Below, in pieces: positions 17,629 to 25,841 of a DNA stretch of 32,941 nucleotides. The position numbers and the translations under genes are program-made. Where the stretch lies: NCBI GenBank assembly GCA_964473355.1, contig CAYYOS010000007.1, positions 1 to 32,941 on the forward strand, read 5' to 3'. Origin of the DNA: CAYYOS01 sp964473355 (lineage in GTDB: Bacteria > Pseudomonadota > Gammaproteobacteria > Burkholderiales > REEB80). Within the stretch, counting starts at the first letter, position 1; each line of letters starts with the position of its first letter. Below the pieces are notes generated by a model that searched no databases, was not told the origin of the DNA, and saw only the letters and a program-made list of their open reading frames with translations.

Positions 17629-18246
17629 ATGAGTAAATCGCGTCATCATTTACCGGGGAAAGTGCGTGCTGAGCTAACGCAGGTGGCAGCGCGCTTGATG
17701 GCCGAGGATGGTATTCAAGACTATGCTTTGGCGAAGAAAAAGGCGGCGCGTCAATTACGCATCTCAGAATCCGGCATGCTGCCCACCAACCGGGAAATTC
17801 TGGCAGCGCGCACTACTTATCAGGATTTATTTCAAGAGCAGGAACAACGAGATCGACTACAGGAGTTGCGCAGCGCAGCGCTGCATGTAATGCGTCGTCT
17901 CGAACGCTTTCACCCTTATTTAACCGGTGAGGTCCTGCAGGGCACCGCCCACCGCCATTCGAAAATAGAACTGCAAATTTTTACCGATAATCTTAAGGAA
18001 CTGGAGCTATTTCTTATTAACGCGGGAATTCCCTTTAAAACATACGCCAAAAGATTTCACTTCCCGGACAAAACTTGTGCAGCAACGTGCTACATCCTAT
18101 CCGAAGATTTTAGCGAAGCTGAGATCGCCGTTTTTCCCGGCCCTGAATTTTGTTATGCCCCCTTAGATCTCGTAGAGCGTAAACCCATGAGACGTGTCGG
18201 TGTCGATGAGCTCGAGACGCTTATGTTGGCTATCCCTGAAACTTAG
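17629..18246 (+). CDS. Conserved protein of unknown function with a possible degenerate nucleotidyltransferase core
   Basis: A 205-residue soluble protein starting 8 bases after mrcA, so probably co-transcribed with it. No Shine-Dalgarno is evident. The first 90 residues are helical and rich in Arg/Lys/Gln. The second half has G100-x4-G105-T-A and then S111-K-I-E114-L, with D120 following. This resembles the Gly-Ser, Asp-x-Asp core of the nucleotidyltransferase superfamily, but with non-canonical residues at the acidic positions; a later AEIAVFP strand could supply a third carboxylate. Similar proteins seem to accompany PBP genes in Betaproteobacteria and are sometimes labelled as Mur ligase; no Mur-ligase ATP motif is visible, so that label is unsupported here. 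Activity is uncertain. Confidence 0.75.
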   Translation: MSKSRHHLPGKVRAELTQVAARLMAEDGIQDYALAKKKAARQLRISESGMLPTNREILAARTTYQDLFQEQEQRDRLQELRSAALHVMRRLERFHPYLTGEVLQGTAHRHSKIELQIFTDNLKELELFLINAGIPFKTYAKRFHFPDKTCAATCYILSEDFSEAEIAVFPGPEFCYAPLDLVERKPMRRVGVDELETLMLAIPET

Positions 18247-18344
18247 GGCAATAGATTCCAATGAGGTACGCCGATTTATTGACGTGCACGCCGATATTGC
18301 GACATTTCCTATTATCCCCAATCTTTGTAATCAGTCACTTAGCA

Positions 18345-18356
18345 GAATATTAATCA
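18345..18356 (+). repeat. GAATATTAATCA repeat upstream of the sugar transferase gene
   Basis: Identical over 12 bases to the distal copy before the polysaccharide export operon (7129-7140, minus strand). It directly abuts the candidate -24 element of this gene. Confidence 0.45.
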
Positions 18357-18371
18357 GGAACAACTTATGCA
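18356..18371 (+). promoter_or_regulatory. Candidate sigma-54 (-24/-12) promoter of the sugar transferase gene
   Basis: AGGAACAACTTATGCA has GG and GC separated by the required ten bases and keeps A and C of the -24 block and TGCA of the -12 block. It deviates at T-26, C-23, G-20 and the first T of TTGC, so it is weaker than the export-operon site. The predicted start near 18382 leaves about 33 bases before the ATG. The 168-base gap 18247-18414 shows nothing else convincing. Confidence 0.4.
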
Positions 18372-18414
18372 AAGCAAGTCTCGCGTTTGTCGCAAAAAGG
18401 AAATCTAAAAAAAC

Positions 18415-19803
18415 ATGATACGGGTCTTCAATCATTACATACCGCAACAGGCCATATTTCTACTAGTCCTGGAGGTACTGTTATTTATCGTTTCCATTTA
18501 CCTGGGAATTTCCTTGCGGTTTTTGGAATCGCCTCCTGATGTACCCTTACTGGAGCCGCTGCTGCCCAAAGCTATGTTGTTCGCTTTTATCATGGTGAGC
18601 GTGATGACCGCCTTTGGGCTTTATGAGCTCGAGGTTCGAGAAGAAGTTTGGCAGATGGTTTTACGGGTTAGCACGGCTTTCATGGTCGGCCTAATCGGCA
18701 TGACGTTGGTATTTTACATTCTACCGAATCTCAACATTGGTCGCGGGATTTTGGCGATTTCGTTTTTGTTTTCCTTAGCCGGGGTTATATTGCTGCGTCT
18801 GGCTTTTTTTCAGTGGGCGCATCTGGAGATATTAAAGCCCCGTGTGTTAGTTTTAGGCACAGGCACGCGCGCCGCAAAAATCGACCCCGTGTTAAAAACA
18901 CCAGAGGGAAGCCGCTTAAACATCATCGGCTATCTTCCGTTGGGGGGTACCCACCATTATGTCGATCAAGAAAAAATTTTAGTGGATTTGGAACCCCTCC
19001 CCACTTTGGTGGACAAGTACCGTATCGATGAAGTTGTTCTGGCGTTGCGCGAGCGCCGCGGCGCGCTGCCTATCGACGAGCTGTTGGAATGTAAACTGAA
19101 AGGCACGCGCATAATCGAATTGTCCACTTTTTTCGAGCGGGAGCGCGGCCGAGTCCAGCTGGAATCGCTTAATCCCAGTTGGCTGATCTTGTCCGAGGGA
19201 TTCCGTTTTGGTTTATATCGCGATGCCGTCAAGCGTATTTTTGATATCGTTGCCAGTGCCGTGCTACTTTTAGCTACCCTACCCATCATGGCTATCACTG
19301 CGGCGCTGATCATGTTAGAAAGCGGCCGCCCTATACTTTATCGTCAGGAACGCGTCGGCCAAGGTGGTGAAATTTTTACTATTCTTAAATACCGTAGCAT
19401 GGCGGTAGACGCCGAAAGAGATGGTAAACCACTATGGGCAAGCCAAAATGATGCGCGCGTTACCCGCGTCGGAAAAATTATTCGTAAGCTGCGCATCGAT
19501 GAGTTGCCGCAGATCTTTAACGTATTTATGGGGAAAATGAGTTTTGTGGGCCCCCGGCCGGAACGCGCATTTTTTGTATCGCAGTTGATTACTGAAATCC
19601 CCTACTATTCTGCCCGTCATACGGTTAAACCCGGGATTACCGGTTGGAGCCAAATTAAATATCCGTATGGCGCCTCGGTTGAGGATGCCATACAAAAATT
19701 GCAATATGATTTATATTATATAAAAAACCATAGCCTGTTTTTAGACCTCATGATTTTATTTCAAACGGCACGGGTCGTGCTGTGGGGCCGCGGGGCGCGA
19801 TAG
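18415..19803 (+). CDS. XrtA-system polyprenyl-phosphate sugar-1-phosphate transferase
   Basis: A 462-residue inner-membrane initiating glycosyltransferase, TIGR03013-like (PEP-CTERM subgroup of the WbaP/EpsB family). Four hydrophobic helices occupy about residues 13-140, followed by a Rossmann-like CoA-binding-type region (RVLVLGTGTRA, about 143-250). The bacterial sugar transferase domain has KRIFDIVASAVLLL, YRQERVGQGGEIFTILKYRSM, KLRIDELPQIFNVFMG and GPRPER motifs. It loads the first sugar phosphate onto undecaprenyl phosphate to start the exopolysaccharide repeat. It begins the right arm of the locus and is separated from the left arm by housekeeping genes. A weak AAGG lies about 14 bases before the ATG. 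Confidence 0.94.
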   Translation: MIRVFNHYIPQQAIFLLVLEVLLFIVSIYLGISLRFLESPPDVPLLEPLLPKAMLFAFIMVSVMTAFGLYELEVREEVWQMVLRVSTAFMVGLIGMTLVFYILPNLNIGRGILAISFLFSLAGVILLRLAFFQWAHLEILKPRVLVLGTGTRAAKIDPVLKTPEGSRLNIIGYLPLGGTHHYVDQEKILVDLEPLPTLVDKYRIDEVVLALRERRGALPIDELLECKLKGTRIIELSTFFERERGRVQLESLNPSWLILSEGFRFGLYRDAVKRIFDIVASAVLLLATLPIMAITAALIMLESGRPILYRQERVGQGGEIFTILKYRSMAVDAERDGKPLWASQNDARVTRVGKIIRKLRIDELPQIFNVFMGKMSFVGPRPERAFFVSQLITEIPYYSARHTVKPGITGWSQIKYPYGASVEDAIQKLQYDLYYIKNHSLFLDLMILFQTARVVLWGRGAR

Positions 19804-19905
19804 CATGCCTGAAGAATTCCCCCAATATCAACGTTTTTACACTGCGACGCAATGTCGGTTGATATGCTGGCGTGATAGTGGTGCAATCCGTTTTACGTTC
19901 TTGCC
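19804..19905. promoter_or_regulatory. prsK: Inverted repeat and candidate promoter upstream of prsK
   Basis: ATATCAAC (19825-19832) and GTTGATAT (19858-19865) form perfect 8-base inverted arms with a 25-base spacer; their centres are 33 bases apart. The right arm overlaps TTGATA (19859-19864), which with TGCAAT (19882-19887) and a 17-base spacer makes a modest sigma-70-like promoter. A regulator bound to the arms would cover the -35. No Shine-Dalgarno is evident before the prsK ATG. Confidence 0.35.
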
Positions 19906-21981
19906 ATGACGTTTTCTATAGGCGCATTGAGTTATGGTGTGGCGGCTCTCGCCTATCTCTTTCTATCGGTGTTGCTGGCGACGAGTTGGCGTGGCCGCTT
20001 TCAGGGTGCGCTGTTAGCAGCGGCTAGCGTCACGACTTTTGTATGGGCCCTCATTTTAAGTCTTGGGCAGCTCCCTTCTTTTAACATACCGCTACTCATT
20101 GATGCTCTGGAGATTCTGCACAGCGGGCTATGGATCGCTTTTTTGCTGAAGCTGTTGGCCATGCCGGAGCGCAACCAAGTTATTTCCCGGCGATCCGAAA
20201 AAATCTTATTCCTGTTGCTGGGTTTAGCTTGTTTAGCCATAGTTGTTCCTGCGATGCTAACTAGCGATATTTCCGTGATCATTTGGTCGCGCATTATCGG
20301 TCCGTTAACCTTAGCGATATCCGGCATGGTTTTAGTTGAACAACTTTTCCGTAGCACCCGAATTGAGCACCGCTGGGGCATCAAATTTATCTGTTTGGGT
20401 ATAGGCGGAATGTTTGTTTACGATTTCTACATGTATGCCGATGCCTTGTTGTTTAAACGAATTGACACTGAGCTGTGGCAGGCGCGAGGGATTGTTAATG
20501 CGCTCATCATGCCCCTGATTGCAGTTTCCGCGGCACGCAATCCGCAATGGTCACTAGACGTTTTTATTTCTCGTCGCGCGGTCTTTCATACCACTGCCAT
20601 TTTAGCCGCGGGTCTGTATTTATTAAGCATGGCGGCTGCTGGATACTACATACGAGTATTTGGCGGCAGTTGGGGGCGCGTGATTCAAGTTGTGTTTTTG
20701 TTTGGCGCGGTGGTGATGCTGGTGGTTTTGATGTTCTCCGGCACGTTGCGCGCCCGCTTAAAAGTTTTTCTGAGCAAACATTTTTTTAATTACCGCTACG
20801 ATTATCGCGAAGAGTGGCTGAATTTTACCCAGACTTTATCCGAGGGCGAGCCGGGCATACGCATACGCGAGCGATCCATTCAAGCCATCGCACGCTTAGT
20901 GGAAAGCCCCGGAGGCGCGTTATGGGTAACGCATGAGCACCAGGGCTACACGCGTATTGCCCATTGGAATATGCCGCAAGCCGGCGGAATTCAACCGCGA
21001 TCAGGGGAGTTGGAAGTTTTTTTAAAGGAGCGTGAATGGGTAGTCAACCTCAATGAGTATGAGGTTAACCCCGAGCTATACGGCAACTTACAGCTACCGA
21101 CATGGCTGACCGCTACGCCGAATGCCTGGTTAGTTGTGCCGTTAATGGTGCATCAACACTTACTGGGATTCGTGATCTTGGCGAGATCTCTGGGGGGTAG
21201 CACGGCAATAAATTGGGAGGTAAGCGACCTACTAAAAACGGCGGGCCGGCAGGCAGCGAGTTTTTTAGCGCAAGTCGAAGCAGCCGAACAACTCATGATT
21301 GCTCGCCAGTTTGAATCCTTTAACCGGGTATCGGCTTTTATTGTGCATGATTTGAAAAATATGGTAGCGCAATTATCTTTATTGTTGTCGAACGCGGAGA
21401 AGCATAAAAGCAATCCGGAATTTCAGGATGACATGTTGAGCACCGTCGAAAATTCGGTCGCGAAAATGCGTAAGCTGTTGTCGCAAATGCATAGCAGCAA
21501 GAGCCCCGAAGCCCCCCAGCCCATCGAGCTTTCCCGGCTTCTGTCGGGGGTGGCGCAACGCTATGCGCAACACGCGCCCCGCCCAAAATTTACCAGCCAG
21601 TGCCCAGGCTTTATTGTGCTAGTGGAACCCGAGAGACTGGAGAAAATCATCGCCCACTTGCTACAAAACGCAATCGAAGCGACGAACAGCGATGGCAACA
21701 TTGAAATGAGGCTGCGTTGCGACAACAAGGGTGCTACGATTGAAATTGAAGACGACGGCTGCGGCATGGATGAGCAATTTATACGCGAGCGCTTGTTCCG
21801 GCCGTTTGCCACCACTAAGTCCAACGGCATGGGTATAGGTGCTTACGAGGCCCACGAAGCCATTGTAGAATTGGGCGGCGGTATTGACGTCGCCAGCCAA
21901 CCGGGTAAAGGTACGACATTTACCATTTGGCTGCCCAAAACGGATATAGGGCGGGAAGCGTTAGCGGAGAATATAGTTTGA
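19906..21981 (+). CDS. prsK: PEP-CTERM-system sensor histidine kinase PrsK
   Basis: A 691-residue membrane sensor kinase (TIGR02916-like). The first 285 residues carry about eight hydrophobic helices, then a GAF-like domain (about 320-465) and a kinase core with phospho-acceptor H481 in FIVHDLKNMVAQL. An N box (LLQNAIEAT, near 588), a G1 box (EDDGCGMD) and a G2 box (GMGIGAYEAHE) follow. H481 is followed by DLKN rather than the more common ELRNPL, which is usual for this subgroup. It should phosphorylate PrsR, whose TTG start overlaps its stop. PrsK/PrsR are the hallmark regulators of PEP-CTERM/exosortase genomes; the stimulus is unknown. Confidence 0.95.
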   Translation: MTFSIGALSYGVAALAYLFLSVLLATSWRGRFQGALLAAASVTTFVWALILSLGQLPSFNIPLLIDALEILHSGLWIAFLLKLLAMPERNQVISRRSEKILFLLLGLACLAIVVPAMLTSDISVIIWSRIIGPLTLAISGMVLVEQLFRSTRIEHRWGIKFICLGIGGMFVYDFYMYADALLFKRIDTELWQARGIVNALIMPLIAVSAARNPQWSLDVFISRRAVFHTTAILAAGLYLLSMAAAGYYIRVFGGSWGRVIQVVFLFGAVVMLVVLMFSGTLRARLKVFLSKHFFNYRYDYREEWLNFTQTLSEGEPGIRIRERSIQAIARLVESPGGALWVTHEHQGYTRIAHWNMPQAGGIQPRSGELEVFLKEREWVVNLNEYEVNPELYGNLQLPTWLTATPNAWLVVPLMVHQHLLGFVILARSLGGSTAINWEVSDLLKTAGRQAASFLAQVEAAEQLMIARQFESFNRVSAFIVHDLKNMVAQLSLLLSNAEKHKSNPEFQDDMLSTVENSVAKMRKLLSQMHSSKSPEAPQPIELSRLLSGVAQRYAQHAPRPKFTSQCPGFIVLVEPERLEKIIAHLLQNAIEATNSDGNIEMRLRCDNKGATIEIEDDGCGMDEQFIRERLFRPFATTKSNGMGIGAYEAHEAIVELGGGIDVASQPGKGTTFTIWLPKTDIGREALAENIV

Positions 21982-23330
21982 GTCAGAACCACGGAACCTT
22001 ATTAATAGTTGAAGATGATCCAGGTTTGCAAAAGCAAATGCGCTGGAGTTTTGATGGCTACGAAGTTTTGCTTGCCGATGATAGGGAAAGCGCGTTGCGA
22101 AAACTACGCCGCTTTGAGCCGCCCGTCGTGACTTTGGATTTGGGTTTGCCGCCAGACGCGGATGGCGCGAGCGAAGGTTTAGCCACGCTGGAACAAATTT
22201 TAGCCTTGGCGCCCAGCACCAAAGTAATTGTGGTTTCCGGTAACCAAGATCGCGCCAATGCCGTGCGTGCGGTCGGCTTAGGGGCCTATGATTTTTTCCA
22301 AAAGCCCATGGATCCGGAAGTGTTGGGTTTGATTGTCGGCCGGGCATTTCATGCGCACGCCCTGGAGCAGGAAAATCGCAAGCTGCAACTCAAGCAGTTA
22401 GATACCCCTATGCAAGGCATTCTAACCGCGAGCGCGGTGATGCAGAAAGTCTGTCGCCTCGTGGAAAAAGTGGCGCCCGCCGATGTCACGGTGCTGTTGT
22501 TGGGGGAATCCGGTACGGGCAAGGAATTGTTAGCACGAGCCTTACATGCCCTGAGTTTGAGAGCCACCAAACGCTTTGTTGCGATCAATTGTGCGGCCAT
22601 TCCAGAAAATCTGCTGGAAAGCGAATTATTCGGCTATGAGAAAGGCGCGTTTACCGGTGCCGCCAAACAGACACCGGGAAAAATAGAATACGCCCACGGC
22701 GGTACATTTTTTCTGGATGAAGTGGGGGATCTCCCGTTACCCTTGCAGGCAAAGCTTCTTCGATTTCTTCAGGAGCGCGTCGTGGAGCGCTTAGGCGGGA
22801 GAGGCGAAATTCCCGTCGATGTGCGGGTCATCTGCGCCACGCACCGCGATTTAATGGATTTAATTCGTCAAGGCAAATTTCGCGAGGACCTGTATTATCG
22901 GATAGCAGAAATCAGCGTTTTGATTCCCCCATTACGGGAACGCACGGGAGACAATGCGCTGCTCGCTCATGCCTTCATGGACAAGTTTAGCAAACAACAC
23001 GGCTCGGCGGTGCGAGCGTTTTCTGCCGAGGCCATTACCGCCATCGAGAATTATGCGTGGCCGGGAAATGTCCGCGAAATGGAAAATTGTATTAAGCGTG
23101 CGGTGATTATGGCGGAGGGCAGCCAAATTGCTTTGGCGGATTTGGGCCTGCCGGGCACCCAAAGCGCGCCGGAACCCGTCAACCTGCGCCAAGTTCGGGA
23201 AGAAGCTGAGCGCGCAGCCGTGGTTAAAGCTTTAAGTCGAGCCAAGGGCAATGTTGCTCAGGCATCCGATATGCTCGGCGTAAGCCGTCCTACTTTGTAT
23301 GATCTGATCAATCGCTATGGGTTAAAGTAA
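21978..23330 (+). CDS. prsR: PEP-CTERM-system sigma-54-dependent response regulator PrsR
   Basis: A 450-residue NtrC-type activator (TIGR02915-like). The receiver domain has acidic VEDD and phospho-acceptor D54 (TLDLGLP). The AAA+ domain has a Walker A (GESGTGK, 176-182), the sigma-54-contacting GAFTGA loop from residue 223, and a Walker B (GGTFFLDEVGDL). A Fis-type helix-turn-helix ends the protein (NVAQASDMLGVSRPTLYDLI). The start chosen is TTG at 21978, which overlaps the prsK stop and has GGAG 8 bases upstream; the ATG at 21927, inside prsK, would add 17 non-conserved residues. The intact GAFTGA implies sigma-54 target promoters such as those at 7009-7023 and 18356-18371. Confidence 0.95.
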   Translation: MSQNHGTLLIVEDDPGLQKQMRWSFDGYEVLLADDRESALRKLRRFEPPVVTLDLGLPPDADGASEGLATLEQILALAPSTKVIVVSGNQDRANAVRAVGLGAYDFFQKPMDPEVLGLIVGRAFHAHALEQENRKLQLKQLDTPMQGILTASAVMQKVCRLVEKVAPADVTVLLLGESGTGKELLARALHALSLRATKRFVAINCAAIPENLLESELFGYEKGAFTGAAKQTPGKIEYAHGGTFFLDEVGDLPLPLQAKLLRFLQERVVERLGGRGEIPVDVRVICATHRDLMDLIRQGKFREDLYYRIAEISVLIPPLRERTGDNALLAHAFMDKFSKQHGSAVRAFSAEAITAIENYAWPGNVREMENCIKRAVIMAEGSQIALADLGLPGTQSAPEPVNLRQVREEAERAAVVKALSRAKGNVAQASDMLGVSRPTLYDLINRYGLK

Positions 23331-23341
23331 CAGCGAGCGCA

Positions 23342-23355
23342 AACTCGTGAGAGTT
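23342..23355 (+). terminator. Short stem-loop after prsR
   Basis: AACTC and GAGTT enclose GTGA, a GNRA-type tetraloop in RNA, 11 bases after the prsR stop. There is no adjacent T tract, so termination is doubtful; it may be a processing or stability element. Confidence 0.25.
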
Positions 23356-23406
23356 GGTATGCTTATCTTTTGCAAGATCGCATTGCTCAACCGTTGACTA
23401 TCAAAA

Positions 23407-24633
23407 TTGACCCCGCTATTTGATTTCACCCTAGCGCTCCGTAACCTTATTCGCTATCGCACCAGAACACTTATTGCGCTGGCCGCAATCAGCTTTGGCA
23501 TTACGGCGTTGATTCTCGCCAGCGGATTCATGGAATGGCTATTTTGGGGTTTTCGTGAAGGCATGATTCATTCACGATTGAGTCACATACAAATCACCCG
23601 ACCGGGCTATGCTGAGTCCGGGCGTTCCGATCCTTTCTCCTATCTTTTGGTCGCGCAGTCGCCGGAACCGCAAGCCTTGCTAGACGATCCGGAAATCAAG
23701 GCGGTTGCCCCTAAATTGGATTTCACCGGCTTAATCGCATTTAACGACACCACGGTTTCATTTATTGGTGAAGCTACCGATATCGCCAAAGAAAAGGGTG
23801 CCGCCGAATCCTTGCAATTTTTTTCCGGCAGTGCCCTGCCTTCCAACGACGTTAGGGAAATTGTCGTGGGGAAAGGTTTGGGTGAATTCCTCGGGCTGAA
23901 GCTCGGCGACAAGGTGGTGTTGTTAGCCAATACCACGTCCGGGGGTGTGAATGCCGTAGAAGTGCGCGTGCGGGGATTTTTTACCACCGACGCTAAAGCG
24001 TACGACGGCTTGGCGATACGTGCCCCGCTGCCGCTGGCTCAAGAGTTGCTGCGCATCAAAGGCGCGCATACTTGGCTGGTATATCTTAAGAAAACTGAAT
24101 CCACCGATAGAGTATTAAATGAATTACGCGGGCGTTATCAAAAAGCAAATTTGGAATTTACCGGCTGGAATCAGCTCGCCGATTTTTACAATAAAACCGT
24201 GGATCTTTTTTCCAAGCAGCTTAACGTCGTGCGTTTGGTTATTGCAGTAATTATCATTTTGAGTATTTCTAACACCCTAATTATGAGCGTGTTAGAGCGC
24301 ACCGGCGAAATCGGCACGCTGATGGCCTTAGGCCAAAAGCGTCGCGACATATTACGGCTTTTTTTAAGCGAGGGATTGCTCTTGGGCATAATCGGCGGGC
24401 TGCTGGGTTTAACCCTCGGGGTTATTTTAGCTAAAATTATTTCTGCTATTGGTATTCCTATGCCGGCGCCACCAGGCATGAGCACGGGTTTTATCGCGGG
24501 CATTATGGTGACTTCCAAAATTGCGCTGGAAGCTTTGGCCCTGGCTATTATCACTACCCTTTTAGCGAGCGCCTACCCGGCTTTCCGAGCGTCCCGATTG
24601 ATAATTGTCGATGCGCTTAGGCACAACCGATAA
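23407..24633 (+). CDS. FtsX/LolC-family ABC transporter permease (first of pair)
   Basis: A 408-residue inner-membrane permease of the MacB/LolCDE type. One N-terminal helix (about 20-42) is followed by a large periplasmic domain (about 45-270) and three C-terminal helices with the FtsX core (VRLVIAVIIILSISNTLIMSVLERTGEIGTLMALGQKRRDILRLFLSEG). A distinctive loop, AIGIPMPAPPG, precedes the last helices and recurs in the next gene. The start is TTG at 23407 (MTPLFDFTLALRNLIRYR); the next ATG would remove the first helix. No good Shine-Dalgarno is seen. It lies 76 bases after prsR and overlaps the second permease by one base. A role in pulling a lipid or lipoprotein from the inner membrane is inferred. 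Confidence 0.88.
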   Translation: MTPLFDFTLALRNLIRYRTRTLIALAAISFGITALILASGFMEWLFWGFREGMIHSRLSHIQITRPGYAESGRSDPFSYLLVAQSPEPQALLDDPEIKAVAPKLDFTGLIAFNDTTVSFIGEATDIAKEKGAAESLQFFSGSALPSNDVREIVVGKGLGEFLGLKLGDKVVLLANTTSGGVNAVEVRVRGFFTTDAKAYDGLAIRAPLPLAQELLRIKGAHTWLVYLKKTESTDRVLNELRGRYQKANLEFTGWNQLADFYNKTVDLFSKQLNVVRLVIAVIIILSISNTLIMSVLERTGEIGTLMALGQKRRDILRLFLSEGLLLGIIGGLLGLTLGVILAKIISAIGIPMPAPPGMSTGFIAGIMVTSKIALEALALAIITTLLASAYPAFRASRLIIVDALRHNR

Positions 24634-25841
24634 TGTTTACCCTCGCCTTTCGTAATGTTTTTCGCCACAAGATGCGCTCGGCATTAACACTGGCCGCCAT
24701 TGGTTTTGGCGTCATCGGGCTTATCCTATCGGGCGGGTTTGTGGAGGATATTTTTGTCCAGCTCGGCGAGCAAACCATACACTCGCAACTAGGGCACTTG
24801 CAGGTTGCCAAGCGCGGTTTTTTCGCATTCGGTACCCGTGATCCTTACGCGTACCAAATAGCCGATGCTGAACCGTTGCGGCGGTTTATTCAAGGTCACG
24901 ACAACGTAGACGACGTTATGCTGCGTTTAAATTTCTCCGGCCTGGCCAATAATGGCAAGGCGGATCTACCCATTATCGGAGAAGGTATTGAACCCGCAAA
25001 GGAAGCGCGGCTCGGTACGTATGTACAGATTATTGCGGGCCGTCAACTTAAGGATAGCGACGCCTATGGGGTAATTTTAGGAGAAGGTGTGGCCCAATCG
25101 CTAAAATTACGTCCGGGTGATCCTGTCACCTTGCTGTTAAATACTAAAGAAGGGGCGTTAAACAGTCTCGACTTCGAGGTGATTGGGGTCGCAAGAAGCT
25201 TTTCCAAGGATTACGACGCGCGCGTGGTGCGCATTGCGCTACCCGCCGCGCAAGAGCTCCTGACGAGTCGCGCGGTTAACTCTTTGGTTGTCTCTTTACG
25301 CAAAACCAAGTACACCGACAGTGCTTTTGCCGCGCTAACAAAGTCGCTGGATCTTAACACTTATGAAGTTAAAACTTGGCAGCAGCTATCGGATTTTTAT
25401 CGTAATGCCGTGGAGCTCTACGATCGCCAATTCGGAGCGCTGAAATTGATTATTCTTATGATGGTGTTATTAAGCGTAATTAACAGCGTCAACATGACCA
25501 TCTTTGAGCGCACTGGTGAATTCGGCACGCTTATGGCGCTGGGGAGCAAAAGGCGATCTTTACTTGCGCTGGTGATTCTAGAAAATACCTTGCTGGGTGC
25601 CATGGGTGGCGTGTTAGGCGTCGTGCTGGGGTTTTTGTTAGCAATAATTATATCCGCTATTGGAATTCCCATGCCGCCTCCGCCTAATTCTAATAATGGT
25701 TATACGGCGGTTATTCAGCTGGTCCCCAATATTTTTGTGATGGCGTTTTTTGTAGGATTTTTAGCCACCATCGTTGCATCGATTTATCCGGCGCGCCGCG
25801 CTTCACGCATGCCGGTGGTGGAGGCCTTGCGGCATAACTAA
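24633..25841 (+). CDS. FtsX/LolE-family ABC transporter permease (second of pair)
   Basis: A 402-residue paralogue of the preceding permease with the same layout. The first helix lies at about 17-40, then a periplasmic domain, then three C-terminal helices including LKLIILMMVLLSVINSVNMTIFERTGEFGTLMALGSKRRSLLALVILENT. It shares the IISAIGIPMP-PPP loop and the closing YPARRASRMPVVEALRH segment. The two would form a heterodimer, like LolC/LolE. The start ATG shares one base with the preceding TAA stop. Its stop overlaps by 4 bases with that of the convergent LolA-like gene. Confidence 0.9.
   Translation: MFTLAFRNVFRHKMRSALTLAAIGFGVIGLILSGGFVEDIFVQLGEQTIHSQLGHLQVAKRGFFAFGTRDPYAYQIADAEPLRRFIQGHDNVDDVMLRLNFSGLANNGKADLPIIGEGIEPAKEARLGTYVQIIAGRQLKDSDAYGVILGEGVAQSLKLRPGDPVTLLLNTKEGALNSLDFEVIGVARSFSKDYDARVVRIALPAAQELLTSRAVNSLVVSLRKTKYTDSAFAALTKSLDLNTYEVKTWQQLSDFYRNAVELYDRQFGALKLIILMMVLLSVINSVNMTIFERTGEFGTLMALGSKRRSLLALVILENTLLGAMGGVLGVVLGFLLAIIISAIGIPMPPPPNSNNGYTAVIQLVPNIFVMAFFVGFLATIVASIYPARRASRMPVVEALRHN

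Noticed and set aside
18281..18300. GTGCACG...TTGCG as a sigma-54 promoter upstream of the sugar transferase
   Set aside because: The spacing between the two blocks is two bases too long and the invariant GG is missing.
18194..18418. 74-codon frame ending in a 4-base overlap with the sugar transferase start
   Set aside because: It starts inside the preceding gene, has no Shine-Dalgarno or recognisable family, and contains the sigma-54-like element; the overlap is probably chance.
19868..19885. TGGCGTG...GGTGCA as a sigma-54 promoter of prsK
   Set aside because: GG and GC are separated by 12 bases instead of ten, which sigma-54 does not normally tolerate.
21927..23330. PrsR starting at ATG 21927
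   Set aside because: It would overlap prsK by 55 bases and add residues before the receiver domain. The TTG at 21978 overlaps the prsK stop and has GGAG upstream.
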